From: Neptunicoccus sediminis
Lineage (GTDB): Bacteria; Pseudomonadota; Alphaproteobacteria; Rhodobacterales; Rhodobacteraceae
Assembly (NCBI RefSeq): GCF_001719615.1
Contig: NZ_MDVX01000001.1
Location: 744,001 to 808,000, forward strand
Direction of reading: 5' to 3'
DNA length: 64,000 nucleotides
The notes under the pieces are model-generated. The model was not told where the DNA came from, did no database searches, and was given only the letters and a program-made list of their open reading frames with translations. Positions within the stretch are counted from its first letter, which is position 1. Each line of letters opens with the position of its first letter. This document shows, piece by piece, positions 44,394 to 54,668 of the stretch. A program made the translations under genes and the position numbers.

Positions 44394-45400
44394 ACCGATT
44401 TCCCCGCGAAAATACCTGTGGGACGGAACAGCAGCACCAGCAGAAGGATCATAAAGCTGACCGCGAATTTATAGTCTGTGGACAAAAGCTGCACCAGCGT
44501 ATCAGGCTCCCAGCTTTCGGGGACCAGATAGGCGATGAATTTCTTATAGGCATAAGTGACCATGATTTCCGAAAAGGCGATCACAAAGCCCCCCGCAATC
44601 GCCCCGAGCGGCGAGCCGAGGCCGCCGACAATCGCCGCCGCAAAGATCGGCAGCAGCAGTTGCAGATAGGTGAACGGCTTGAAGGATTTATCCAGCCCGT
44701 AAAGCGTACCGGCGATGGTGGCCAGTGTTGCGGCGATGATCCACGCAACCATGACCACTTTGTCAGGGTTGATGCCTGACAGCAGGGCCAGATCTTCGTT
44801 ATCGGAATAGGCGCGCATGGATTTGCCGGTGCGGGTGCGGTTCAGGAACCAGAACAGCGCGATCACCACCAGAATGGCAGTCACAACCGTGATCCCCTGA
44901 GAGACCTTGAAGGACAGGCCTTCTTCCAATCCGGTCATCTGCTTGAAGGTCCGGGCCTTGATGATAAATCGCTCGCCATCAGCAAATTTCTGGTCGTTCG
45001 GTCCAATGATAAAACGGACAACACCGTTGGTAACAAACATCACACCCATCGAGGCGATCAGAAAAATAACCGGCGCGGCCTTCTGGCGGCGGTAAAAGCG
45101 ATAGACGATCCGGTCCGTTGCCAGCACGAAGCCGATGCAGAACAGGATGCCAAAGGGCAGGGCCAGCAGGGCGGTGGGCAGCGGATCAATGCTGATCCCC
45201 ATAGACTGGAACCACCATGTAAACAGGATCGTGACCATGGCACCAAAGGCCATTGTGTCGCCGTGGGCGAAGTTGGAGAAGCGCAGGATACCGTAAATCA
45301 GCGTGACCCCGAGCGCCCCCAGCGCAAGTTGGGAGCCATAGGCGATTGCGGGCACCAGCACGAAATTTGACAATAGGATAAAGGCGTTCAGGAGTTCCAT
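44390..45400 (-). CDS. livH: Branched-chain-type ABC transporter permease LivH
   Basis: Permease of 336 residues. The signature GSQLALGALGVTLIYGILRFSNFAHGD at the start and GINPDKVVMVAWIIAATLATIAGTLYGLD in the EAA region are LivH. About eight membrane helices. Overlaps livM by four bases and follows livF by 97 bases. Forms the channel with LivM. Confidence 0.9.
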   Translation of the reverse strand: MELLNAFILLSNFVLVPAIAYGSQLALGALGVTLIYGILRFSNFAHGDTMAFGAMVTILFTWWFQSMGISIDPLPTALLALPFGILFCIGFVLATDRIVYRFYRRQKAAPVIFLIASMGVMFVTNGVVRFIIGPNDQKFADGERFIIKARTFKQMTGLEEGLSFKVSQGITVVTAILVVIALFWFLNRTRTGKSMRAYSDNEDLALLSGINPDKVVMVAWIIAATLATIAGTLYGLDKSFKPFTYLQLLLPIFAAAIVGGLGSPLGAIAGGFVIAFSEIMVTYAYKKFIAYLVPESWEPDTLVQLLSTDYKFAVSFMILLLVLLFRPTGIFAGKSV

Positions 45401-45497
45401 GACAAGGCTTTCTGATGGCTGGCGGAACGGACGGGCGTCACCGTTGTTCCGGAAAAGAGAGGGCGGGCCGCAGAGCGGGGCGGGACAGTGCTGCGCA

Positions 45498-46205
45498 TCA
45501 TCCCCCCAAAAAGCTCTTGCGGACTTCGGGGTCGTTCATCAGCGCTTCGCCGGTGTCGGTAAAGCGGTTGCGACCCTGCACCAGAACATACCCTTTGTCC
45601 GCGATGTTCAGCGCCTGACGGGCGTTCTGTTCCACCATCAGGATGGAAATGCCGGTACGGGCCACCTCGATGATGCGGTCGAACAACTCGTCCATCACAA
45701 TCGGAGAAACCCCCGCAGTGGGTTCATCCAGCATCAGCAGTTTGGGCTGGGTCATCAGGGCACGGCCCACGGCGACCTGCTGGCGCTGCCCGCCGGACAG
45801 TTCGCCGGCATTCTGGCGGCGCTTTTCCTTCAGGATGGGAAACAGTTCGTAGACCTGCTCCATCGTGCCGTTAATATTGTCACGGCGCAGGAAAGCCCCC
45901 ATTTCGAGGTTCTCTTCCACGCTCATGGACGGAAACACATTGGAGGTCTGGGGCACAAATGCCATGCCCTTGGCCACGCGGTCTTGCGGTGTCAGATGGG
46001 TAATATCCTCACCATCCAGTGTTACGCTGCCTTCACGCAGGTTCAGCATTCCGAAGACGGCTTTCATCGCGGTGGATTTGCCCGCACCGTTGGGTCCGAC
46101 GATAACAGCGATTTCGCCCTCGGCGGCCTCAATTGTGCAATCGTGCAGGATGTCCGCACCACGGCCATAGCCGCCGGTCATGTTGCTGGCTGAAAGATAG
46201 CTCAT
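45498..46205 (-). CDS. livF: Branched-chain-type ABC transporter ATPase LivF
   Basis: ATPase of 235 residues: Walker A GPNGAGKST, signature LSGGQRQQVAVGRAL, Walker B LLMLDEPTAGVSP and the switch His region (MVEQNA replaces the D-loop/His context as usual for LivF). The ATG overlaps the livG stop by four bases. Drives transport with LivG. Confidence 0.9.
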   Translation of the reverse strand: MSYLSASNMTGGYGRGADILHDCTIEAAEGEIAVIVGPNGAGKSTAMKAVFGMLNLREGSVTLDGEDITHLTPQDRVAKGMAFVPQTSNVFPSMSVEENLEMGAFLRRDNINGTMEQVYELFPILKEKRRQNAGELSGGQRQQVAVGRALMTQPKLLMLDEPTAGVSPIVMDELFDRIIEVARTGISILMVEQNARQALNIADKGYVLVQGRNRFTDTGEALMNDPEVRKSFLGG

Positions 46206-46984
46206 GCGCTCACCTGCGGCTTGTTCTTCAGGCCGGTGCCGAGATAGGCTTCGATCACCTGCTCGTTGGCCTTGATTTCGTCGATGGAGCCTTCGGCCAG
46301 CACGGTGCCCTCAGCCATGACAATCACCGGATCACACAGACGTCCGATGAAATCCATATCGTGCTCGATCATGCAAAAAGTATAGCCCCGTTCCTGATTG
46401 AGACGCAGGATGGCATCCCCGATGGTGTTCAGCAGGGTGCGGTTCACACCGGCGCCCACTTCGTCCAGAAACACGATCTTGGCATCGACCATCATGGTGC
46501 GGCCCAGTTCCAGCAGCTTTTTCTGACCGCCAGACAGATTGCCCGCCAGTTCGTCGGCTACATGGGAAATTTCCAGAAATTCGATCACCTCATCCGCTTT
46601 CTTGCGGATTTCGGCCTCTTGACTGCGCACAAGGCCCGGTTTGAACCAAGCGTCCCACAGACGTTCGCCCGCCTGATCGGGGGGAACCATCATCAGGTTC
46701 TCGCGCACGGTCATGGTGGAAAACTCATGGGCGATCTGGAAGGTGCGCAGCAGACCGCGGTCAAACAGGGAATGGGGGGGAAGGCCGGTGATGTCCTCTC
46801 CGTCCAGCAGCACCCGTCCACCGCTGGGTTTGTGAACCCCTGCAATCACGTTAAAGAGTGTAGTTTTGCCCGCGCCATTCGGGCCGATCAGCCCCGTGAT
46901 GGAGCCTTTGGCGATTTCAAGCGAAGCGTCGTTCACAGCATAAAAGCCGCCGAACCGCTTCACCAGATTTTCAACTTTGATCAT
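46202..46984 (-). CDS. livG: Branched-chain-type ABC transporter ATPase LivG
   Basis: ATPase of 260 residues: Walker [17 protein letters not shown], signature [13 protein letters not shown] (with Gly-Gln), Walker [13 protein letters not shown] and IEHDMDFI. Walker B reads DEV where most LivG have DEP. First gene after the binding-protein gene; a hairpin terminator between them probably reduces its level relative to the binding protein. Confidence 0.9.
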   Translation of the reverse strand: MIKVENLVKRFGGFYAVNDASLEIAKGSITGLIGPNGAGKTTLFNVIAGVHKPSGGRVLLDGEDITGLPPHSLFDRGLLRTFQIAHEFSTMTVRENLMMVPPDQAGERLWDAWFKPGLVRSQEAEIRKKADEVIEFLEISHVADELAGNLSGGQKKLLELGRTMMVDAKIVFLDEVGAGVNRTLLNTIGDAILRLNQERGYTFCMIEHDMDFIGRLCDPVIVMAEGTVLAEGSIDEIKANEQVIEAYLGTGLKNKPQVSA

Positions 46985-47006
46985 GGTGTGTCAGCCGATC
47001 TAAAAA

Positions 47007-47037
47007 AAGCAGCCCGCAAGGTGATTGCGGGCTGCTT
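47007..47037 (-). terminator. Attenuating terminator between binding-protein gene and livG
   Basis: AAGCAGCCCGCAA (47007-47019) and TTGCGGGCTGCTT (47025-47037) form a perfect 13-base stem with loop GGTGA; the minus strand continues TTTTTA. In ABC operons such a site lets the binding protein be made in excess over the membrane parts. Confidence 0.85.
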
Positions 47038-47055
47038 AGATGCGTCAATGAGCGA

Positions 47056-48243
47056 TTATCGGAAACCGACCGTGGACAGCGCACCGTCCTTGATCTCGAT
47101 CTCGCGGTAGCTACCGGCACTTTCACCTGCGCCGATCAGTTCCACGTTGGACGCGCCAACATAGTCCACGTCACCGCCACCTGCGATGATTTCCAGCGCC
47201 TTGCCCAGTTCACCCGGCATGATTTTTTCGCCCGGTGCGTTGGCCACATCCATGATCTTCTCTTTGTAAACAGAAGGATCGGTGGAGTCTGCGGCCTGCA
47301 TCGCCAGTGCGATCAGCGCTGCGGCGTCATAGGATTCCGCAACATAAGGTGCAGATGCGTCCACATCAGCCATCTGGTCGTTCAGCATGCCAGCGCCTTC
47401 GCTGTCTGTGCCCGGGGCCTGACCGAAAGAACCATCAAGGTCCGAACCGATCGCTTCGGGCAGGCTGTCACCAACCATACCGTCGGACAGTACGAATGTG
47501 TCAAAAGCACCGGAATCAAGCGAACCTTCAATCACGCCTTTACCACCTTGGTCGAGGTAGCCGACAACAACCAGAACATCACCACCGGCAGCGGCCAGTG
47601 CGCCAACCTCGGCAGAGTAATCCGCCTTGCCGTCTTCGTGTGCAGCAGAGATGGTCACAGTGCCACCGGCAGCTTCAAAGGAAGACTGGAACGCATCGGC
47701 AAGACCTTTGCCGTAGTCGTTGTTGGTGTAGGTGATCGCAACGGATTTGATGTCGCGGTCCATAATCACTTCGGTCATCACCTCACCCTGACGGGCATCG
47801 GAAGGGGATGTACGGAAGAACAGGCCGTTGTCTTCAACATCGGACAGCGCCGGCGACGTCGCGGATGGAGAGATCATCACCATGCCGTTGGCAACAGCAA
47901 CGTTGGTCAGGATCGCAGTTGTCACACCGGAGCAGTCAGCGCCTACAATGCCGGACACACCGTCGGATGTGATCAGACGTTCGGCAGCGGCGCTGGCCGC
48001 AGCAGAGTCAACACAGGTGCTGTCTGCACGGACCGGCGTGATGGACTTGCCGCCCATGAACTTGCCGGATTCAGAAACTTCGGACATTGCTTTTTCCGCA
48101 CCGGCAGCCATTGCGGGTGTGAGCGATTCAATCGGACCTGTAAAGCCGAGGATCACGCCCAGTTTGACGTCTCCGTGGGCTTCGCCAAAGGCGGTTCCGG
48201 CCAGCGCAACAGTGGCGGCGGACGCGAGCAGTAGTTTTTTCAT
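47056..48243 (-). CDS. ABC transporter substrate-binding protein (LivJ/LivK type)
   Basis: Periplasmic binding protein of 395 residues with signal peptide (MKKLLLASAATVALAGTAFG). The mature protein has LGVILGFTGPIESLTPAMAAGAEKAMSE and PVRADSTCVDSAAASAAAERLI, matching the Leu/Ile/Val-binding family (shown split). Asp/Glu-rich and low in GC-rich Arg codons, suggesting high expression. GGGAGAG precedes the ATG. The ligand could be a branched-chain or N-methylated amino acid; the downstream dehydrogenase makes the latter worth testing. Confidence 0.9.
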   Translation of the reverse strand: MKKLLLASAATVALAGTAFGEAHGDVKLGVILGFTGPIESLTPAMAAGAEKAMSEVSESGKFMGGKSITPVRADSTCVDSAAASAAAERLITSDGVSGIVGADCSGVTTAILTNVAVANGMVMISPSATSPALSDVEDNGLFFRTSPSDARQGEVMTEVIMDRDIKSVAITYTNNDYGKGLADAFQSSFEAAGGTVTISAAHEDGKADYSAEVGALAAAGGDVLVVVGYLDQGGKGVIEGSLDSGAFDTFVLSDGMVGDSLPEAIGSDLDGSFGQAPGTDSEGAGMLNDQMADVDASAPYVAESYDAAALIALAMQAADSTDPSVYKEKIMDVANAPGEKIMPGELGKALEIIAGGGDVDYVGASNVELIGAGESAGSYREIEIKDGALSTVGFR

Positions 48244-48398
48244 GTGTTCTCTCCCTGCATGAATAGTAGGCAGGGACACTAGAGAATACGGTGCCAATTG
48301 CAAGGGTATCCTTGCTGTACCAAGGGTCAAATGGCATCCTTGTCCAGAGCCAGTTTTGCCGCAGGTAATATAGTGAAAGCCGGAAAGGGATTTTTGTA

Positions 48399-49499
48399 AT
48401 GAAAATGATATTAATGGCCGTAATGCTTTGCTTTTCTTCCGCTGGCGTGCTGGCGCAAACCGTAAAAACCTCGCTTGGAACCTTGCAGGTGACACAGCTT
48501 GCCAAAGGGCTGGACGAGCCTTGGGCCGTTGCGATTCTTCCCGATGGACAGTTTCTGGTGACAGAGCGCAAGGGACGGCTCTGGCTGTTTGACGGCAAAG
48601 GCGGCAAGACCCGCGTATCCGGCGTGCCAAAGGTCTATGCCAAGGGGCAGGGCGGCTTGCTTGATGTGGTGCTTGCACGGGATTTCGCCCAAAGCGGAGA
48701 GCTGTTTTTGACCTATGCGAAATCTCAATCGGGCGGGGCGGGCACAGCGCTTGCCGTGGCGCGGCTTGATGGGCAAGCTGCCGCCCTAAGGGATGTTCGC
48801 CTGTTGTTTGAGATGAAACCGGGCAATCGCGGCGGGCGGCATTTTGGGTCGCGCGTGGTCGAGGCTGAGGATGGTACGTTGTTTGTAACCCTGGGGGAGC
48901 GGGGTAATCGCCCGCTGGCGCAGGATCTGTCCACCCATAATGGAACGGTCATTCGGGTGGCCCGTACCGGTGGTGTGCCCAAGTCGAACCCTTTCATTGA
49001 CACCAAAGGGGCGCTGCCTGAAATCTGGTCCTACGGTCATCGCAACGCACAGGGCGCGGCGCTGGATAAATCGGGGCAGTTGTGGCTGGTGGAACATGGC
49101 GCAAAAGGCGGGGATGAGGTGAACCGCGTAGAAAGAGGGGCGAACTACGGCTGGCCCGTGATTTCCTACGGCGAGCATTATTCAGGCGGCAAGATCGGGG
49201 AAGGCACGTCCAAGGCAGGGATGGAGCAGCCGGACTTCTACTGGGACCCCTCTATCGCGCCATCGGGCATGATGATCTATTCGGGACAGATGTTTTCAGA
49301 ATGGAAGGGCGATATTTTTGTCGGATCACTGAAATTCGACCATATCGCACGGCTGGACCGCTCCGGCACGAAACTCTCTGCCGGAGAGCAGTTGAAGTCC
49401 CGCGAAACCGGACGGGTCCGCGACATCCGGCAGGCACCGGACGGGTCGATCTGGTTTCTCAGCGTGGATCGGGGTGGCTTGTTCCGGATCAGTCGTTAG
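48399..49499 (+). CDS. PQQ-dependent sugar dehydrogenase-like protein
   Basis: Exported six-bladed propeller of 366 residues (GDH-B/Asd type) with a signal peptide ending near VLA-QT. Conserved pieces: GLDEPWAVAILPDGQFLVTERKGRL, HFGSRVVEAEDGTLFVTLGERG, SYGHRNAQG (catalytic-His region GHRN) and NYGWP. It would oxidise aldose sugars in the periplasm if PQQ is available; many homologues are untested. Its 3' end overlaps the convergent regulator gene by 11 bases. Confidence 0.87.
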   Translation: MKMILMAVMLCFSSAGVLAQTVKTSLGTLQVTQLAKGLDEPWAVAILPDGQFLVTERKGRLWLFDGKGGKTRVSGVPKVYAKGQGGLLDVVLARDFAQSGELFLTYAKSQSGGAGTALAVARLDGQAAALRDVRLLFEMKPGNRGGRHFGSRVVEAEDGTLFVTLGERGNRPLAQDLSTHNGTVIRVARTGGVPKSNPFIDTKGALPEIWSYGHRNAQGAALDKSGQLWLVEHGAKGGDEVNRVERGANYGWPVISYGEHYSGGKIGEGTSKAGMEQPDFYWDPSIAPSGMMIYSGQMFSEWKGDIFVGSLKFDHIARLDRSGTKLSAGEQLKSRETGRVRDIRQAPDGSIWFLSVDRGGLFRISR

Positions 49500-50496
49500 G
49501 TTTCAGGTCCGGATTGCGCGACGCCTGCGAGCCCCGTTCGCGGTAGGGGGTGGTGTCGTACTGTGCGCGGTAGCATTTTGAAAAATGTGATGGCGAGGCA
49601 AAGCCGCAGGCCAGCGCCACATTGATCACTGACATCTCTGTCTGCATCAGCAGGTTGCGCGCCTTTTGCAGCCGCAATTCCATATAGTACCGTTTGGGGG
49701 ACCGGCTGAGATAGCGGCTGAACAGACGCTCCAACTGGCGGGTGGACATGCCCACATCCTGCGCCAGCACTGACGGGCTGACTGGTTCTTCGATGTTGCT
49801 CTCCATCATCTGGATCACAGTGGACAGTTTGGGATGCCGTACCCCGATGCGGGTCGGAATCGACAGGCGCTGTTCGTCCCTTTCACTGCGGATGTTGGTG
49901 TGCAAACACTGGTCCGCCACCCAGTTGGCAATATCTTCACCGTCGCGGGTAGCCATCAGTTTCAGCATCAGGTCCAGCGATGACGTGCCACCGGCGGACG
50001 TGAACCGGTTGCCGTCAATCATGTAGACCGACTTATACAACTCTACCTCGTCAAATTCCTCGGTGAAACTGTCGTAGTTTTCCCAGTGGATTGTACATTT
50101 CTTACCGTCCAGCAATCCGGCCTTGGCCATCGTATGCGCACCCGTACACAGCCCGCCAATGGACACGCCCTTGCGCGCCTCGCGGCGCAGCCAGTTCATC
50201 ACCGGTTTTGTCGAGGTCCGGTCGATCTCCAGCCCGCCACAAATCATGACGGTGTCTTCCCGCGCGATGTCCCCTAGTCCGGCATCGGGCATGATGCGGG
50301 TGCCGTTGGAACAGGCCACCGGCCCGCCGTCCTCGGTTATGATGCTCCAGCTGTAGCGCAGGCGTTTGTCAAAACGGTTCGCGATACGCAAGGAATCGAG
50401 TGCCGTAGCAAACGGCACCAGCGAAAACTGGTCAAGCAACAGAAAGACGTATTTGCGTGTTTTGGTTTCGACGAGGGAAGGTCTGGCTATGGGCAT
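49489..50496 (-). CDS. GlxA-family AraC-type transcriptional regulator
   Basis: Regulator of 335 residues: an N-terminal DJ-1/PfpI-like domain (KYVFLLLDQFSLVPFATALDSLRIAN, GGLCTGAHTMAKAGLLDG with the elbow Cys) and a C-terminal AraC double helix-turn-helix (LAQDVGMSTRQLERLFSRYLSRSPKRYYMELRL..A..LL, VALACGFASPSHFSKCYR). Relatives such as GbdR and CdhR control glycine-betaine or carnitine catabolism. With the dehydrogenase and Liv-type importer next door, control of a methylated-amine pathway is plausible but inferred. Confidence 0.88.
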   Translation of the reverse strand: MPIARPSLVETKTRKYVFLLLDQFSLVPFATALDSLRIANRFDKRLRYSWSIITEDGGPVACSNGTRIMPDAGLGDIAREDTVMICGGLEIDRTSTKPVMNWLRREARKGVSIGGLCTGAHTMAKAGLLDGKKCTIHWENYDSFTEEFDEVELYKSVYMIDGNRFTSAGGTSSLDLMLKLMATRDGEDIANWVADQCLHTNIRSERDEQRLSIPTRIGVRHPKLSTVIQMMESNIEEPVSPSVLAQDVGMSTRQLERLFSRYLSRSPKRYYMELRLQKARNLLMQTEMSVINVALACGFASPSHFSKCYRAQYDTTPYRERGSQASRNPDLKPND

Positions 50497-50717
50497 GGCG
50501 GCAACGTTTGATAGGCCCGAATCACCGGGGCAGTTTGTGTCGTGGTCAACTTGTAAGTTTTTGCAAATTTGTCACAAGGGGTTAACGTTACCATCCGAAT
50601 GCTTTTCAGACCCGTCAAAAACCGCCAATCCCCGATGATACGATCCAAGGGGTTCTGGTCAAAGGGCAGGGGCTGTTGTATGACCGGAATTCCGATACCC
50701 CACCAAGGAGAGACCCG

Positions 50718-52088
50718 ATGACTTCGGCTTGGAAAAAATCTGACTGGCGTTCCAAAGAGCGGATTCAGATGCCGGACTATACCGACGCGGCTGCACTGCA
50801 AGCAGTGGAGACCCGGTTGTCCAGCTATCCACCGCTGGTTTTTGCGGGCGAGGCCCGTGCGCTGAAGGCGAAACTGGCGGCTGTTTCCCGTGGGGAGGCG
50901 TTTTTGCTACAAGGCGGCGATTGCGCCGAAAGCTTTGCGGAATTCAACGCCGACATGCTGCGTGACACCTATAAGGTGATGCTGCAGATGGCGGTGGTGC
51001 TGACCTATGGCGCCAAAGTGCCTGTGGTCAAAGTGGGCCGTGTTGCCGGCCAATTCGCCAAGCCCCGCTCTGCCGGGACAGAAACCGTTGATGGTGTGGA
51101 ATTGCCGTCCTACCGCGGTGACATCATCAATGACATTGATTTCACACCGGATTCGCGCATTCCCGATCCGAACCGCATGCTGCAGGCCTACACACAGGCG
51201 GCGGCGTCTTTGAACCTGCTGCGCGCGTTCTCTATGGGCGGTTTTGCAGATATTCACCGTGTCCATGAATGGAACCTCGGCTTTGCCAATGCTGCGGGCG
51301 CGGCCGAGAAATACACCCAGCTTGCCAACCGGATTTCCGACAGTCTGGATTTCATGACAGCGGCGGGTGTCACGTCTGACAATACGTCCTCGCTGCATAC
51401 GGTGAATTTCTACACCAGCCACGAGGCCCTGCTGCTGGAATACGAAGAAGCGCTGTGCCGGATTGATTCCACCAGCGGCCTGCCGGTTGCAGGCTCCGGT
51501 CACATGATCTGGATCGGGGATCGCACCCGCCAGCCTGATGGCGCCCATGTAGAGTTCTGTCGCGGCGTGCAAAACCCGATTGGCCTGAAATGCGGTCCAA
51601 CCACAACGGCCGAGGATCTGAAGGTTCTCATGGCCAAGCTGAACCCTGAAAATGAAGCGGGGCGCCTGACCCTGATCGCCCGCTTTGGCGCCGGTTCCGT
51701 GGCGGATCACCTGCCGCGCCTGATTAAAACAGTGCGCGAAGAAGGGGCCAATGTGGTCTGGTCCTGTGATCCGATGCACGGCAACACGATCAAATCCTCT
51801 TCGGGTTACAAAACACGCCCCTTCGACAGTATTCTGCGCGAAGTGCAGGAGTTCTTTGGCATCCACAAAGCCGAAGGCTCGGTTCCCGGCGGTGTGCATT
51901 TTGAGATGACCGGCAAAGACGTAACCGAATGCACAGGTGGTGTACGCGCGGTTACGGATGAGGATCTGTCAGACCGCTACCACACCGCATGTGATCCGCG
52001 TCTTAACGCGTCACAGGCGCTGGAACTGGCGTTTCTGGTGGCAGAGCAACTGGAAGAACGTGTCGAGGCACAACGTCAGGCTATCTGA
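50718..52088 (+). CDS. 3-deoxy-7-phosphoheptulonate synthase, class II
   Basis: Plant-like (class II) DAHP synthase of 456 residues, first enzyme of the shikimate pathway. Motifs: [78 protein letters not shown] and [15 protein letters not shown] (metal and substrate residues, each shown in parts). CAAGGAGAG precedes the ATG at 50718. A strong terminator follows. Confidence 0.94.
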   Translation: MTSAWKKSDWRSKERIQMPDYTDAAALQAVETRLSSYPPLVFAGEARALKAKLAAVSRGEAFLLQGGDCAESFAEFNADMLRDTYKVMLQMAVVLTYGAKVPVVKVGRVAGQFAKPRSAGTETVDGVELPSYRGDIINDIDFTPDSRIPDPNRMLQAYTQAAASLNLLRAFSMGGFADIHRVHEWNLGFANAAGAAEKYTQLANRISDSLDFMTAAGVTSDNTSSLHTVNFYTSHEALLLEYEEALCRIDSTSGLPVAGSGHMIWIGDRTRQPDGAHVEFCRGVQNPIGLKCGPTTTAEDLKVLMAKLNPENEAGRLTLIARFGAGSVADHLPRLIKTVREEGANVVWSCDPMHGNTIKSSSGYKTRPFDSILREVQEFFGIHKAEGSVPGGVHFEMTGKDVTECTGGVRAVTDEDLSDRYHTACDPRLNASQALELAFLVAEQLEERVEAQRQAI

Positions 52089-52111
52089 TCTGTAAACCTC
52101 ACTGGAAAATA

Positions 52112-52140
52112 AAAAACGCGGCTTTCGGGGCCGCGTTTTT
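52112..52140 (+). terminator. Rho-independent terminator after DAHP synthase gene
   Basis: AAAAACGCGGC (52112-52122) and GCCGCGTTTTT (52130-52140) form an 11-base stem, loop TTTCGGG, followed by TT. Confidence 0.9.
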
Positions 52141-52171
52141 TTATGGATAATCGGAATGCCTCCGGTTTTGT

Positions 52172-53005
52172 TTACTCATTCTTAATCAATCGCAGGTAGG
52201 GTTTCCCTACTGCCAGACGTCGGGTGGTGGATTTAGTACCGGATTTGGGTCGGTGAAGGCCCTCAAATTGCGGGGCAGGGTCTTGGAACCCTTTCGGTTT
52301 GTCGGATGCCGAAGGGATGGTATGTCCGGAATCCTGCTGGCGTCCCTGTGGTGAACCCTGCGCCGGTCTGTGCGCCAGGCTGTCGGGGGGTGTCGGGTCT
52401 CGCCCGTCGAAACCCAAGGCTCCCCTGTGCGTGGCGTTCACGTCCATGGCCCCAACGATGCGAGTCGTCTTGACGTCGTGTATGTCGAATCGGGCGGGAC
52501 GCTGTAGCGGCGGGTCGTCAGACACCAGACAGCCCAATATCCGCGAATACTGGCCCTCTGCATTCTGCATGGGCAGCAAAAGCATGCGGGCGTTCAAGGT
52601 CGGTGCGTCATGGGAAGGAGACTTTAGAACCAGTTCGATAATCTTGGGCGCTGTAACCATATCATCTAACACGCGGCCCAATTCGTCCCGATGGCCAATT
52701 TCAAACAAGGCCCGTGCCGGCATTCCGCGCAATTCCATGCCTAACATCCTGCACAGCCCCATACCGGCAAGCCTGAAACGCACAACTAGCGGGTTTTTAT
52801 ACTCCAGCACGAACACATGGTCGATGACATGGCTGATCTTGTATGGGTCCAGTTCCGATCGCAGCGGGGCAAGGCGGCCCGCCCGCAAACCTTCCCAGTA
52901 ATTAAAGACGTCGCGGATGACTGGATCCTGCATATCGGTGTGCTTTCGGGCCAGATGCAATACCTCTGCATCGCCCCTTCCTATCTTTGAGATATGATAT
53001 CGCAT
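52172..53005 (-). CDS. PAS_5-type (DUF1419-like) PAS domain protein
   Basis: Protein of 277 residues in an alphaproteobacterial PAS_5 family. The PAS-like core is DPVIRDVFNYWEGLRAGRLAPLRSELDPYKI followed by VFVLEYKNPLVVRFRLAGMGLCRMLGMELRGM (about residues 27-95, split). The C-terminal third is disordered and Pro/Gln/Arg-rich. No output domain is attached, so it may sense a ligand for a partner or modulate polysaccharide production; function unknown. Confidence 0.78.
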   Translation of the reverse strand: MRYHISKIGRGDAEVLHLARKHTDMQDPVIRDVFNYWEGLRAGRLAPLRSELDPYKISHVIDHVFVLEYKNPLVVRFRLAGMGLCRMLGMELRGMPARALFEIGHRDELGRVLDDMVTAPKIIELVLKSPSHDAPTLNARMLLLPMQNAEGQYSRILGCLVSDDPPLQRPARFDIHDVKTTRIVGAMDVNATHRGALGFDGRDPTPPDSLAHRPAQGSPQGRQQDSGHTIPSASDKPKGFQDPAPQFEGLHRPKSGTKSTTRRLAVGKPYLRLIKNE

Positions 53006-53133
53006 AAGTCACCCTTGCGTATTTTGCACGCATTTGTTGAGAACCGTAGTGTATTTTGATAGGGATTTTTTAACAGTCCCCTTGCCGACTATCTGGCACA
53101 AAATCGATTCAAAAGTGAGGCATATCTTCATAA

Positions 53134-54018
53134 ATGGTTAATTCTATGACGGCCTTCGCGTCGGCCAACGGCAGTAGTGGCGCAGTGTCCTGGGCTTGGG
53201 AAATCCGCAGTGTTAACGGGCGCGGGCTGGATGTGCGGATGCGTCTCGCGGATGGTTTTGACGGGCTGGAGGCTGACGCCAGAAAGCAGATCGCCGCGAT
53301 TTGCAAGCGGGGCACGCTTACCATTGCGCTGCGGGTCAGACGCAACACCGTGGCCCGCTTTGCACAGCTTAACCCTGAAGGTTTGCAACGGGCACTCGAT
53401 GCCGCCAGAACCGCAACACAAGCGGCCAATGTCGAAACTGCCCCGCTCGACATTGCAGCCATCCTTGCGCTGCCCGGTGTGTTTGGCACAGCAGAGACAG
53501 AGGCCGACCCGCTCGGCGCGTTGAATGATCCGGTGAAGAAAGATTTTGAAACCGCGCTAACGGCTTTCGCGCAGGCCCGCGCCTCTGAAGGTAAGGCGCT
53601 GGCAGAGGTGCTAGCACAACAGATCGACCGGATCGACAGGCTGTGCGCCCAGGCGGGTGAAGTGCTCGACCGGCGGCGGGATCACGTGGCGGAGACCATG
53701 AAACAGAACCTTGCCCGTGTTCTGGGCAGCACGGATGCGGTGGACGAACAGCGTCTGGAGCAGGAACTTGCCCTGCTTGCGGTGAAGGCGGATGTTTCGG
53801 AAGAACTGGACAGGTTGCAGGCCCATGTCAGCGCTGCCCGCGATCTGCTGGAGCAGGAAGGACCTGTTGGCCGCAAGTTCGATTTTCTCACGCAGGAGTT
53901 CAACCGCGAGGCCAATACCCTGTGTTCCAAGGCCAATTTCACTGATCTGACAGGGATCGGACTTGACCTGAAAGCTGTAATCGACCAGATGCGCGAGCAG
54001 GTGCAAAATGTGGAGTAA
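53134..54018 (+). CDS. yicC: YicC/YloC family endoribonuclease
   Basis: Protein of 294 residues of the YicC family, recently linked to RNA cleavage and sRNA decay. N-terminal SMTAFASANGSSGAVSWAWEIRSVNGRGLDVRMRL and C-terminal GRKFDFLTQEFNREANTLCSKANF are the family signatures, the latter carrying likely catalytic residues. Starts MVNSM, the usual form. It leads a plus-strand cluster with gmk (two-base gap) and gamma-carbonic anhydrase. Confidence 0.93.
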   Translation: MVNSMTAFASANGSSGAVSWAWEIRSVNGRGLDVRMRLADGFDGLEADARKQIAAICKRGTLTIALRVRRNTVARFAQLNPEGLQRALDAARTATQAANVETAPLDIAAILALPGVFGTAETEADPLGALNDPVKKDFETALTAFAQARASEGKALAEVLAQQIDRIDRLCAQAGEVLDRRRDHVAETMKQNLARVLGSTDAVDEQRLEQELALLAVKADVSEELDRLQAHVSAARDLLEQEGPVGRKFDFLTQEFNREANTLCSKANFTDLTGIGLDLKAVIDQMREQVQNVE

Positions 54019-54020
54019 CC

Positions 54021-54668
54021 ATGTCTGAACAGATACGATCCGGGCTTCTGATCATTATTTCATCGCCTTCGGGTGCGGGAAAATCCACGCTGGCGAAACG
54101 GCTGCTGGCCAAAGATCCGGCGATTGATTTTTCGGTCTCCGCCACCACCCGCCCGATGCGTCCGCAAGAGGTTGAGGGCAAGGATTATTACTTCAAATCC
54201 AAAGATGAATTTCTGCGCATGGTTGCGGATGGTGAAATGCTGGAACATGCCGAGGTGTTTGGCAATCACTACGGCTCGCCGCTCGCCCCTGTTGCAGCGG
54301 CGGTTGCGACTGGGCAGGACGTGCTGTTTGATGTGGACTGGCAGGGCGGCCAGCAGATTCGCGCCTCCAGCCTGCGGGATAATGTGGTGTCGATCTTCTT
54401 GTTGCCCCCGTCGATTGCAGAACTGGAAAGCCGTCTCAACGCCCGCGGACAGGACAGTGAGGAAGTGGTTAACAACCGCATGGCCAAAGCGCGGGACGAA
54501 ATCAGCCACTGGCCGGAATACGACTATGTGCTGGTGAACGAGAATCTGGAAGCTTGCGAAACCCAGTTGCGCTCTATTGTGACGGCAGAGCGTTTGCGGC
54601 GCGACCGTCAACCCGGTCTGGTGGAGCGGGTTCGCGAACTGAATGCAGAATGTGAGGCAATGTTATGA
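54021..54668 (+). CDS. gmk: Guanylate kinase
   Basis: Phosphorylates GMP to GDP. The 215-residue protein has P-loop [10 protein letters not shown] (12-21), GMP-binding SATTRPMR and DYYF with [18 protein letters not shown] and the lid region [17 protein letters not shown]. It follows yicC by two bases and its stop overlaps the next ATG by ATGA. Confidence 0.97.
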   Translation: MSEQIRSGLLIIISSPSGAGKSTLAKRLLAKDPAIDFSVSATTRPMRPQEVEGKDYYFKSKDEFLRMVADGEMLEHAEVFGNHYGSPLAPVAAAVATGQDVLFDVDWQGGQQIRASSLRDNVVSIFLLPPSIAELESRLNARGQDSEEVVNNRMAKARDEISHWPEYDYVLVNENLEACETQLRSIVTAERLRRDRQPGLVERVRELNAECEAML

